Assembly (NCBI GenBank): GCA_900544285.1
Contig: UQUT01000007.1
Location: forward strand, 24,573-88,572
From: an uncultured Eubacterium sp.
GTDB lineage: Bacteria; Bacillota; Clostridia; Oscillospirales; CAG-272
DNA length: 64,000 nt
Direction: 5' to 3'
Made by a program: the position numbers and the translations under genes. The notes under the pieces were generated by a model. The model had not been told where the DNA came from. It saw only the letters and a program-made list of their open reading frames with translations, and searched no databases. Shown piece by piece: positions 1 through 6,349 of this stretch. Each line of letters starts with the position of its first letter. Within the stretch, counting starts at the first letter, position 1.

Positions 1-280
1 CGTGTTCCGGAATCGAATCGATGTCCGCAAAGATCCGGTTTTCGAGTCCGTACAGTCGCTGGTCCTCAAGCTCAACCGCCGCCCCGACATCGTTTTTGAC
101 ATAGATTTTCGTTGTCAGTCCGTGAGAATAGAAAAGTGTGTCCGTATCGAGCTCGGCGTCAATGCTTCTGTAATATATATAAAAATCCGCGATAAGAATT
201 ACCGAAGTGAAGATTACCGTCAGAAATATCGCAAGAATTATTTTCGGAAATATATGCTTTTTGGTTTTGACTTTTTTCAT
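1..280 (-). CDS. Class A penicillin-binding protein (PBP1A-like), N-terminal fragment cut by window edge
   Basis: Reading leftward from an ATG at 280 there is an open frame of 93 codons that runs off the window. It has a short basic N-terminus, one transmembrane helix (about residues 13-35) and then an extracellular stretch with DxDTLFYSHG and IFADIDSIPEH. This matches the start of glycosyltransferase-51 penicillin-binding proteins, which polymerise and crosslink peptidoglycan outside the membrane; the IP-E motif normally comes just before the transglycosylase domain. A GGCGG ribosome binding site sits 5 bases before the ATG. The catalytic domains lie outside the window, so the family call is inferred from the N-terminal architecture only. 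Confidence 0.6.
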   Translation of the reverse strand, partial: MKKVKTKKHIFPKIILAIFLTVIFTSVILIADFYIYYRSIDAELDTDTLFYSHGLTTKIYVKNDVGAAVELEDQRLYGLENRIFADIDSIPEH

Positions 281-371
281 AATATCCGCCTTTTTGAATT
301 TTTATATGAATATTATGGATTTTCGCGTCAATAATATGTGCGTGAAACAAAAAATCTCAGAGGTGAATGTT

Positions 372-755
372 ATGGAAAACGCAAGCAAAATTACGTTCGG
401 GGCGGTTGTCCTGCTTCTTCTCGTGGCAATTGTTCTTTCGGCGATATCGGTCTCCGTCGGATTTTCGATAAAAAATTCGGTAAAAGCGGCGGGCAAAAAC
501 AACGTGACGGAGGACGTCCCTGCGAATGCCAACGTTGACGGTACAAGCAGCACCGCAGGCGAAAAGAAAGCAATCTACAGAGTCTGTTCCGAGAGCGGCA
601 CGGTTGTTGTGAAAAATGCCGCGGGGAAAACGGTGAAAACGCTTGACATACGACTGTCATTTCTTCCGGAAGCGGACAGAGCTGCTCTTGAAAAGGGAAT
701 TGACATTTTCACCGATGGCGAGCTTTCGGCTCTCATAGCAGATTACACGAGATAA
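372..755 (+). CDS. Membrane-anchored protein with BofC C-terminal-like domain
   Basis: 127 residues with one N-terminal transmembrane helix (about residues 8-30), a low-complexity Ala/Asn/Thr linker and a C-terminal domain of about 60 residues (AIYRVCSESGTVVV... then LPEADRAALEKGI and LIADYT). That ending resembles the C-terminal domain of BofC, the forespore protein that restrains SpoIVB during sigma-K activation in Bacillus. In Clostridia the domain also occurs alone in short anchored proteins of unknown role. The ATG at 372 is chosen because GGTG lies just upstream; longer in-frame starts have no ribosome binding site. A sporulation role is inferred, not shown. A terminator follows directly. 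Confidence 0.5.
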   Translation: MENASKITFGAVVLLLLVAIVLSAISVSVGFSIKNSVKAAGKNNVTEDVPANANVDGTSSTAGEKKAIYRVCSESGTVVVKNAAGKTVKTLDIRLSFLPEADRAALEKGIDIFTDGELSALIADYTR

Positions 756-772
756 GTTTTTCTCCTTATAAT

Positions 773-807
773 AAAATGCGACGGAGGTTGTGCCCGTCGC
801 ATTTTTA
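773..807 (+). terminator. Rho-independent terminator after the BofC-like gene
   Basis: Inverted repeat GCGACGG / CCGTCGC with a 9-base loop, A-rich on the left and followed by ATTTTTATT. It separates the BofC-like gene from the DtxR promoter. Confidence 0.85.
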
Positions 808-840
808 TTGCAGAAAAAATGTAAATTAAATGTACCTGAC

Positions 841-869
841 TTGATTTTTTCTTTTGTTTGTGATATAAT
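841..869 (+). promoter_or_regulatory. Sigma-A promoter of the DtxR-family gene
   Basis: TTGATT (841-846), a 17-base spacer and TATAAT (864-869), about 75 bases before the start codon at 945. This is a near-perfect vegetative promoter. Confidence 0.85.
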
Positions 870-885
870 CCGATTGTATTAAGCG

Positions 886-917
886 AAAATATACTTTGCA
901 GACAAAAAATATACTTT
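886..917 (+). repeat. Direct repeat of a 12-mer between promoter and DtxR gene, candidate autoregulatory operator
   Basis: AAAATATACTTT occurs exactly twice, at 886-897 and 906-917, spaced 20 bases start to start, which is about two helical turns. The pair lies in the transcribed leader, starting 17 bases after the -10 element and ending 28 bases before the start codon. The arrangement fits binding of two protein units on the same DNA face. The binder is not known from sequence; the adjacent DtxR-type repressor is the obvious candidate. Confidence 0.55.
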
Positions 918-944
918 CGGAAAATCAGAATCGAGAAAGAAGTT

Positions 945-1313
945 ATGGCAAAAATTCAGGAATCGGGCGAAATGTACCTTGAAACTATATATGTCCTTTC
1001 TAAAAAGGGTCCTGTGCGTTCGACGGACGTTGCCGAACATATGGGATATTCAAAGCCGAGCATCAGCCGCGCCGTTGGTCTTCTGAAAAACAGCGGTCAC
1101 CTGCTTATGGATAAGGAAGGATATCTGACTCTGACCGACGCAGGACTTGAGATTGCGTCGAAAATATACGAAAGGCACGTGCTTCTTTCGGAGTTTCTTG
1201 TGAGGCTCGGGGTTGATAAGGAGATTGCTTCGGCGGACGCCTGCAAGATTGAACACGTTATAAGCGAGGAGTCGTTCGAGGCGATAAAAAGCCATATTCA
1301 CAAGCAGAACTGA
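945..1313 (+). CDS. DtxR/MntR-family metal-dependent transcriptional repressor, short form with iron-type ligands
   Basis: 122 residues: a winged helix-turn-helix (about 1-65) and a dimerisation/metal-binding helix region (about 66-115). There is no C-terminal SH3-like domain, so it has MntR length (about 140 aa) rather than DtxR length (about 226 aa). The visible metal-site residues are of the DtxR/IdeR type: Met10 in GEMYLETIY (MntR has Asp there), His78 in ERHVLLSEF, and Cys100, Glu103 and His104 in ACKIEHV. In the known proteins these set Fe(II) over Mn(II) preference, so iron sensing is inferred. It has its own promoter and stands alone; no iron transporter is adjacent. Confidence 0.85.
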   Translation: MAKIQESGEMYLETIYVLSKKGPVRSTDVAEHMGYSKPSISRAVGLLKNSGHLLMDKEGYLTLTDAGLEIASKIYERHVLLSEFLVRLGVDKEIASADACKIEHVISEESFEAIKSHIHKQN

Positions 1314-1324
1314 ACGGACAAAAA

Positions 1325-1366
1325 TACCCGGCAGACACGTTTTTAAGCGCGCGTGCCGGGATTTCT
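1325..1366. terminator. Bidirectional terminator between the DtxR gene and the convergent ABC operon
   Basis: CCCGGCA (1327-1333) pairs with TGCCGGG (1354-1360), with A-rich sequence on the left and ATTTCTTATTT on the right. It can end both the + strand DtxR transcript and the - strand ABC operon. Confidence 0.75.
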
Positions 1367-1953
1367 TATTTCAGAACGCCATCCGAAATTGTGTATATTT
1401 TGTTACAAAGCGCATTTGCTTCTTCTTTGCTGTGGGTGACGATGAGCGCACATTTGCCGCGAAGATATTTTTGCAAATCAGAGATTACGATTGCCTTTGT
1501 CGCCTCGTCAAGTCCGCGCAGTGGTTCATCGAGCAGGCATATGCTTCTGTCCGACGCAATCATCCTCGCGAGCGACACCCTTTGAGCCATCCCGCTTGAA
1601 AGCTCGGATGGCTTTTTTTCGTATACATCCGTAATGGCAAGCGAGGACAGAATCTCCTTTGCGCGCTCTGCGTTTTCTTTTTCGTCTCCGTCCATAACGC
1701 AGGTGACGTTTTCAAGCACGTTTATGCTTTCGAAAAGTCTCGGCTCCGCAAAGGAAAACGCAATTCTTCCATCCGTTTTTACCGTGCCGCTGTCAGGCTT
1801 TTCAAGTCCTGCGGCTATGCGGAGAAGAGTTGTTTTCCCCGAGCCGGATTTGCCCATTACGGCGACAGAATCGTTTCCGACGGAGAGCGAAATCCCGCGC
1901 AGAACGCTGTTTTCTCCGTAGCTTTTTGATATGTTTTCGAGCGACAGCTTCAT
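1366..1953 (-). CDS. ABC importer ATPase, nitrate/sulfonate/taurine-type
   Basis: 195 residues. Walker A is GKSGSGKTT (34-42), the signature is LSSGMAQR (a change from the usual LSGGM), and Walker B is ICLLDEP. It energises uptake through the permease encoded just upstream. It is about 50 residues shorter than typical SsuB/TauB ATPases and ends soon after the H-loop region (IVTHSKEEA). Its ATG overlaps the permease stop (ATGA), so it is the last gene of the operon Crp regulator - binding protein - permease - ATPase. The substrate cannot be read from the sequence. Confidence 0.9.
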   Translation of the reverse strand: MKLSLENISKSYGENSVLRGISLSVGNDSVAVMGKSGSGKTTLLRIAAGLEKPDSGTVKTDGRIAFSFAEPRLFESINVLENVTCVMDGDEKENAERAKEILSSLAITDVYEKKPSELSSGMAQRVSLARMIASDRSICLLDEPLRGLDEATKAIVISDLQKYLRGKCALIVTHSKEEANALCNKIYTISDGVLK

Positions 1954-2708
1954 ATTGTATCACCGCCTTTGCAGAGCTTTCCGAGAGCAAAAATCAGCGT
2001 TTTTTCAATGATGACGCTCAGAATGATTATGACCGCCGTCAGCGCAAAAAGTTCCTCGGATTCGAGATAGATTCTTGCGCTGTAAAGCATTGTTCCGATC
2101 GAACTCGTCGGCGTGCAGATGACCTCAGCTGCAATTCCGGCTTTCCACGCAAGCCCGAGCGCAGAGCGACATCCGGCGAAGAAATAGGGAAGAGCAGACG
2201 GGATATAAAGCAGGCGGAGCTTTTTTGATCGCGAAAAATCATATATTTTTGCGACTTCGAGCTTGTCCTCCGGAACTGCATCCAGCCCTTTACGGACGTT
2301 CATAAATATTATCGGAATGACCATAAGCGCGGCGGCGAGCATCGGTACGATGTTTTTTGAAAGCACGAACAAAAGCACGATTATCACAGAAGCGACAGGC
2401 GTCGCTTTTATGACCTCGACCGCCGGCGAAACAACCGTTCCGAAAAGGCGTAGCGCTTTGGAAAGCACGGCAAGTATAACGCCGATCGCCGTTCCTGCCG
2501 CAAGACCGACGAATATCAGTCCGACGGAGCGCCCGCAGGAGATATAGAACGATTTTTTTTTGAGAAGCCCGAAGAGAGCGCGCAAGACCGCCGGAGGCGA
2601 CGGGAGGATAACCGATTTCGCGATTATCAGCGAGGCGACCTCCCATACAGCCATCCAGAACAGAAAAACTCCGATGCCGACGGTAAATTTCTTTGCTTTT
2701 CGGCTCAT
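1950..2708 (-). CDS. ABC importer permease (SsuC/TauC/ThiX-like)
   Basis: 252 residues with about six hydrophobic helices and the binding-protein-dependent permease pattern. The cytoplasmic EAA-type loop is recognisable around YDFSRSKKLRLLYIPSALPYFFAG. N-terminal helix about 10-30. It forms the membrane channel for the adjacent lipoprotein receptor and ATPase. The start overlaps the stop of the binding-protein gene (ATGA), and its own stop overlaps the ATPase start, so the three are translationally coupled. Confidence 0.88.
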   Translation of the reverse strand: MSRKAKKFTVGIGVFLFWMAVWEVASLIIAKSVILPSPPAVLRALFGLLKKKSFYISCGRSVGLIFVGLAAGTAIGVILAVLSKALRLFGTVVSPAVEVIKATPVASVIIVLLFVLSKNIVPMLAAALMVIPIIFMNVRKGLDAVPEDKLEVAKIYDFSRSKKLRLLYIPSALPYFFAGCRSALGLAWKAGIAAEVICTPTSSIGTMLYSARIYLESEELFALTAVIIILSVIIEKTLIFALGKLCKGGDTI

Positions 2709-3685
2709 TTTACTTTGATTGATTTATAAAAGTTATCTTCGGGGAGCTTTCCGCCGACAGATGCGGGATTTGCCTTGTAAAGGACTTCGAGCATACCCTT
2801 CATAGCCTTTACGCCGTCGTCACCGATCATTGCGCTGATGTTGCAATTCGGGATTGCCTTTTTTGCGACTGCGGCTTTTGGAACAATGCCGTATTTTTCG
2901 CAGTATTCCGCACCCTTTTCGATATCGGATGTGATTATATTAACCGACTTTTTGTATTCCGAAAGGAATGTTTCGACAGCCTTCGGGTGCTCGCTCAAAA
3001 ACTTGTTTGAAACGACGAGAACGCCCTGAACGAGGGTTGTGTCGCTGACCTTGTCCCATTCCTCCGTCAGATTGAGGGCGATGCGAAGATCGCCTGTCTT
3101 CTGAAGAAGCGCGCTTGTTACGTTCGGTTCGGGAAGAACGCCGATCGAAACGGTGTTTGCGGCGAGTTTCGAAGCAAGCTCTGCGTGATCGGAAAGGTAT
3201 TCGACGGTTACGTCCTCGCCGACTTTGAGCCCGTTTTTCTCAAGGATGAAATTCAGCGCATATTCGGGAGTCGCGCTCTGACCTGTCGAATAGATTGTTT
3301 TGCCTTTCAGATCTGCGACGGAGTTTATTGTATTTCCGTTTTCGAGAACATAAAGCACGCCGAGAGTCGCAACGCCGATGAAGCTTATATCTGCGCCCTT
3401 ATTATAAAGCACGGAAGCAAGGTTTACAGGAACGGCGGCAATATCAAAATTGCCCGAGATTATCGTCGACTGCACCTCTGCCGGAGCGGAGGCGAGGGAG
3501 AACGTGTAATTATTCTGAGTTGTTCCGTTCTCGTTTTCAGCCATAAGGGAAGCCATTCCCATTCCCGTCGGACCTTTGAGAGCGGTTACGCGGACGTCCG
3601 CCCTTTCCACGGGCGTTTTTTCTTTGCAGGAGGCAAAGCATAATACAAGCAAAGCCGCCATTACAATGGCAATTATTTTTTTCAT
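2705..3685 (-). CDS. ABC importer substrate-binding lipoprotein (NMT1/THI5-like family)
   Basis: 326 residues with a lipoprotein signal peptide (MKKIIAIVMAALLVLCFASC, lipobox FASC with Cys20). The mature part has the periplasmic-binding-protein type II pattern: LKGPTGMGMASLM near the ligand site, DIAAVPVNLASVL, and DLKGKTIYSTGQ. Related receptors bind sulfonates, nitrate or pyrimidine precursors; the GPTGMGM form is frequent in Clostridia but I know no assigned ligand. An AGAGGA ribosome binding site precedes the ATG. It lies 22 bases after the Crp-type regulator. Confidence 0.85.
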   Translation of the reverse strand: MKKIIAIVMAALLVLCFASCKEKTPVERADVRVTALKGPTGMGMASLMAENENGTTQNNYTFSLASAPAEVQSTIISGNFDIAAVPVNLASVLYNKGADISFIGVATLGVLYVLENGNTINSVADLKGKTIYSTGQSATPEYALNFILEKNGLKVGEDVTVEYLSDHAELASKLAANTVSIGVLPEPNVTSALLQKTGDLRIALNLTEEWDKVSDTTLVQGVLVVSNKFLSEHPKAVETFLSEYKKSVNIITSDIEKGAEYCEKYGIVPKAAVAKKAIPNCNISAMIGDDGVKAMKGMLEVLYKANPASVGGKLPEDNFYKSIKVK

Positions 3686-3707
3686 GTTTTTCCTCTTTTC
3701 TGTCAGC

Positions 3708-4358
3708 CTATCTGACGTTTTTAAGAAATTCCTTTGACAGGACTTTTATGGTTCCTTCGGAATATCTGATTGCACCTGACTTTTCGAGAAGCTCAAGCGA
3801 GCGATATACCGATGTCCTCCCTATGCCGAGCCGCTTTGACAGACGTGAGATATTCAGTTCAAAGCTATCGCTTTCTTCTGTCAGTAACGCGGCGGCGACG
3901 GCGGCATCAGCGCTTTTTGCGGTGAACGCGCTTATCTTTTTGTTGAGAAAGCGTATTCTGTCGGAAAGAAAAGCGATATAGGCGAGGGAAACGGCGGGGT
4001 CGGAGACGATTATCTCTTTCATCTTGCTCTCGCTTACGAAAAGCACCTCGGACGCCGTTTTTGAAACGACAGTGCTTACGTAGCCTTCGCCCTTTCCGAA
4101 AAGTGCCGCCGCCCCGAACATATCTCCCTGCGAGAGGGAATTGAGCCGGACGCGCTTGTTTTCGTTTTCGCCGAAAACCTCAACCTTCCCGGAAATTATG
4201 ATTCCGAGGCTTTTTTCAAAGCTGTCCGCCGAATAGATGAACTCTCCCGCACGGAAATTTCCACAGCGGCACACAGTCAGTCCGCGAAGGGTTTCCTCTG
4301 ATGCGTCCGAAAACACCGCGCAAAGCCGCAATGCCGAAAGAAATTTCTTTTCAGACAT
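3708..4358 (-). CDS. Crp/Fnr-family transcriptional regulator
   Basis: 216 residues: a cyclic-nucleotide-binding-like beta barrel (about 15-130), a long dimer helix, and a winged HTH (about 165-200, SRLSKRLGIGRTSVYRSLELLEKSG). There is no N-terminal Fnr-type cysteine cluster. The ATG at 4358 is preferred over upstream codons because GGAGG lies 6 bases before it, and because the longer form would translate through the promoter. It is the first gene of the ABC importer operon, and an 11-bp-arm palindrome sits between its promoter and its start codon. Autoregulation and control of the importer are inferred; the effector is unknown. Confidence 0.9.
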   Translation of the reverse strand: MSEKKFLSALRLCAVFSDASEETLRGLTVCRCGNFRAGEFIYSADSFEKSLGIIISGKVEVFGENENKRVRLNSLSQGDMFGAAALFGKGEGYVSTVVSKTASEVLFVSESKMKEIIVSDPAVSLAYIAFLSDRIRFLNKKISAFTAKSADAAVAAALLTEESDSFELNISRLSKRLGIGRTSVYRSLELLEKSGAIRYSEGTIKVLSKEFLKNVR

Positions 4359-4369
4359 AAAAATCCTCC

Positions 4370-4395
4370 AAAACTGTTCCATTTGGAACAGTTTT
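4370..4395 (-). promoter_or_regulatory. Palindromic operator of the Crp-ABC operon
   Basis: AAAACTGTTCC, 4-base centre ATTT, GGAACAGTTTT: perfect 11-base arms. It adjoins the -10 element on the downstream side and so covers the expected transcription start, ending 11 bases before the regulator's ATG. The position suggests repression. The dyad layout resembles Crp/Fnr-family sites, though the half-site differs from the TGTGA and TTGAT classes. Confidence 0.75.
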
Positions 4396-4424
4396 ATAAT
4401 ATCATGACGTTTTTCATTTGTCAA
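4396..4424 (-). promoter_or_regulatory. Sigma-A promoter of the Crp-ABC operon
   Basis: On the minus strand: TTGACA (4424-4419), 17-base spacer, TATTAT (4401-4396). The -35 box is perfect. Confidence 0.85.
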
Positions 4425-4453
4425 TAAATTTTCTGATATTTTTGCGGAATATA

Positions 4454-4482
4454 TACACAATCGCAATTATATCTGATATAAT
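4454..4482 (+). promoter_or_regulatory. Probable promoter of murB-whiA-dnaE
   Basis: TACACA (4454-4459), 17-base spacer, TATAAT (4477-4482), about 30 bases before the murB start, divergent from the Crp operon promoter. The -35 box is weak and the -10 box perfect. Confidence 0.55.
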
Positions 4483-4512
4483 TATATATGTGGAAGAATG
4501 TGATAAGGGAAG

Positions 4513-5418
4513 GTGACTGTCATAGACGAGCGATATATCGGCAAAATAAGCGAAAAGTGCATGGTTGAACGCGGTGCGACTTTTTCCGGAAATTGTTCAT
4601 TTCGGGTTGGCGGGGAGATTGCGCTCTGCGTCTTTCCGAGGAGTGCGGACGAACTGATATTTGCCGTCGAGGAAGCGGAGAGGCACGGCGAGAAATACGT
4701 CGTGCTCGGAAATATGACGAATATCCTCCCGCCGGACGGAATATATGACGGAACCGTGATAGTCACGTCAAAAATGCGGAGCGTTACCGTTGAAGACAGG
4801 AATTTCAAAGCCGATGCGGGCTTTCCTTTGACGGCGCTTTCCGCGCTCACGGCGAATGTCGGTCTTTCCGGACTTGAATTCGCATACGGAATTCCGGGAA
4901 GCGTCGGCGGGGCGGTATATATGAACGCCGGTGCCTACGGCGGGCAGATGGCTGACGTCATAACGTCGGTTGTGGCATACAGTCCGACTGAAAATAAGGT
5001 CAAAACCTATTCAAACGAAGAATGCCGCTTCGGTTACAGGGAGAGTATTTTTCGGGCAAACGGGGAGATAATCCTTTCAGCAGAGATGAGTTTTGCGCAG
5101 GGCGACGGGGAGAAAATACTGTCCGACTGCGAGAAAAACATGGCGGCGAGAAAAGAAAAACAGCCACTTGATAAGCCCAGTGCCGGAAGCACTTTCCGTA
5201 GACCCGAAGGGCATTATGCGGGCGCACTGATAGAGGCGGCGGGACTGAAGGGCTTTTCTGTCGGCGGGGCACAGGTCTCTGAAAAGCACGCGGGCTTTGT
5301 CATAAATGCGGGCGGAGCGACTTCTGCGGACATTTCGGCACTGATATCCGAGATAAAAAAGAGAGTTTTTGAAAGCTCCGGCGTTATGCTGGAGGAAGAA
5401 ATAATATATATAAAATGA
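4513..5418 (+). CDS. murB: UDP-N-acetylenolpyruvoylglucosamine reductase MurB
   Basis: 301 residues. MurB reduces the enolpyruvyl ether of UDP-GlcNAc to give UDP-MurNAc, the second committed step of peptidoglycan synthesis. The FAD-binding segment (GNMTNILPPDG), the glycine-rich GIPGSVGGAVYMNAGAYGG motif, the YRESIF motif and the catalytic SAGSTFRRP segment are present, and Glu-rich LEEEI closes the C-terminus. The GTG at 4513 gives full length with AAGGGA just upstream, but the spacing is tight; a better-spaced AAGGTGA lies before an in-frame ATA at 4522. First gene of murB-whiA-dnaE. Confidence 0.93.
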   Translation: MTVIDERYIGKISEKCMVERGATFSGNCSFRVGGEIALCVFPRSADELIFAVEEAERHGEKYVVLGNMTNILPPDGIYDGTVIVTSKMRSVTVEDRNFKADAGFPLTALSALTANVGLSGLEFAYGIPGSVGGAVYMNAGAYGGQMADVITSVVAYSPTENKVKTYSNEECRFGYRESIFRANGEIILSAEMSFAQGDGEKILSDCEKNMAARKEKQPLDKPSAGSTFRRPEGHYAGALIEAAGLKGFSVGGAQVSEKHAGFVINAGGATSADISALISEIKKRVFESSGVMLEEEIIYIK

Positions 5419-5430
5419 GGTTTTGGGGCT

Positions 5431-6333
5431 ATGTCATTTTCGGGCGATACAAAAACGGCTCTTGCAAAGATACCCTGCGAGCGCGACTGTTGCGCTTCGG
5501 CGGAGCTTTGCGGAATGCTTATATTTGCTTCGGTTTTTGAGAGGAATAAAACGGTATTTCTTTCCGAAACGGAGGAGGCGGCATATCTTTTCTCCGGACT
5601 TCTGATACGCTGTCTCGACGTTTGTTCCTCGCCCGAGGTGTTTTCAAAAGGCAAAAGCGGCACGCTTGTTTTCAGAACGACTGTCTGCGGGGAGGACGCC
5701 GAAAAGCTATATGATTTTGCATTTCCGAATGGCGAATGCCGGATAGATACGAAAAAGTTCGGCTGCGACCATTGCGCAGAGGCTTTTATTCGCGGTGCAT
5801 TTCTTTCCTGCGGATTTGTAAATCCTCCGGAAAAGCGTTACGGCATTGAATTCACCGTCTCCAATGCAGATATTGCCGTCGAGCTTGCGACGGTTCTTGC
5901 GTATAAATTCGGCATGCCGAAGCTGAGCGTGAGAAAGGGAAATCAGATTGTTTATTACAGAGGCGGGGAAAAGGTCGCCGATATGCTTATGCTCATTGGA
6001 GCGCAAAACGAGGCATTTGAGATAATGAACAGTCAGGCTCTGCGGTCGATAAGAAACGAGCAGAACAGGCAGACGAACTTTGAGGTTGCGAACATATCAA
6101 AGCAGAGCGCGGCTTCGGCAGAGCAGATCGAGGCGATCACGGAGCTTAAAAAAATCGGGAAATTCGGGCTTTTGTCGCCTGTTTTGCGTCAGACGGCAAA
6201 CCTTCGCCTTGAAAATCCGGAGGCTTCGATGGCGGTGCTGGGAAAGCTTGAAAATCCGCCTGTGTCAAAGTCGCAGGAGAGCAAAAGGCTTCTTAAAATA
6301 GTCGATTTTTACAAGGCTCATAAAAACAACTGA
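5431..6333 (+). CDS. whiA: Sporulation/division regulator WhiA
   Basis: 300 residues. The N-terminal half is the degenerate LAGLIDADG-homing-endonuclease fold of WhiA (GAFLSCGFVNPPEKRYGIEF), and the C-terminal half is its helix-turn-helix (LSPVLRQTANLRLENPEASMAVLGKLENPPVSKSQ). WhiA drives division genes during sporulation in Streptomyces and affects chromosome segregation and division in Bacillus. It begins 12 bases after murB and is followed 16 bases later by dnaE. The usual partners rapZ and yvcK are not next to it here. Confidence 0.95.
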   Translation: MSFSGDTKTALAKIPCERDCCASAELCGMLIFASVFERNKTVFLSETEEAAYLFSGLLIRCLDVCSSPEVFSKGKSGTLVFRTTVCGEDAEKLYDFAFPNGECRIDTKKFGCDHCAEAFIRGAFLSCGFVNPPEKRYGIEFTVSNADIAVELATVLAYKFGMPKLSVRKGNQIVYYRGGEKVADMLMLIGAQNEAFEIMNSQALRSIRNEQNRQTNFEVANISKQSAASAEQIEAITELKKIGKFGLLSPVLRQTANLRLENPEASMAVLGKLENPPVSKSQESKRLLKIVDFYKAHKNN

Positions 6334-6349
6334 AAGGGGAAAACGGAAA

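Noticed and set aside
2..334. Plus-strand 110-codon open frame at the left edge
   Set aside because: Antisense to the PBP1A-like N-terminus, which has a ribosome binding site, a membrane helix and a family-like sequence.
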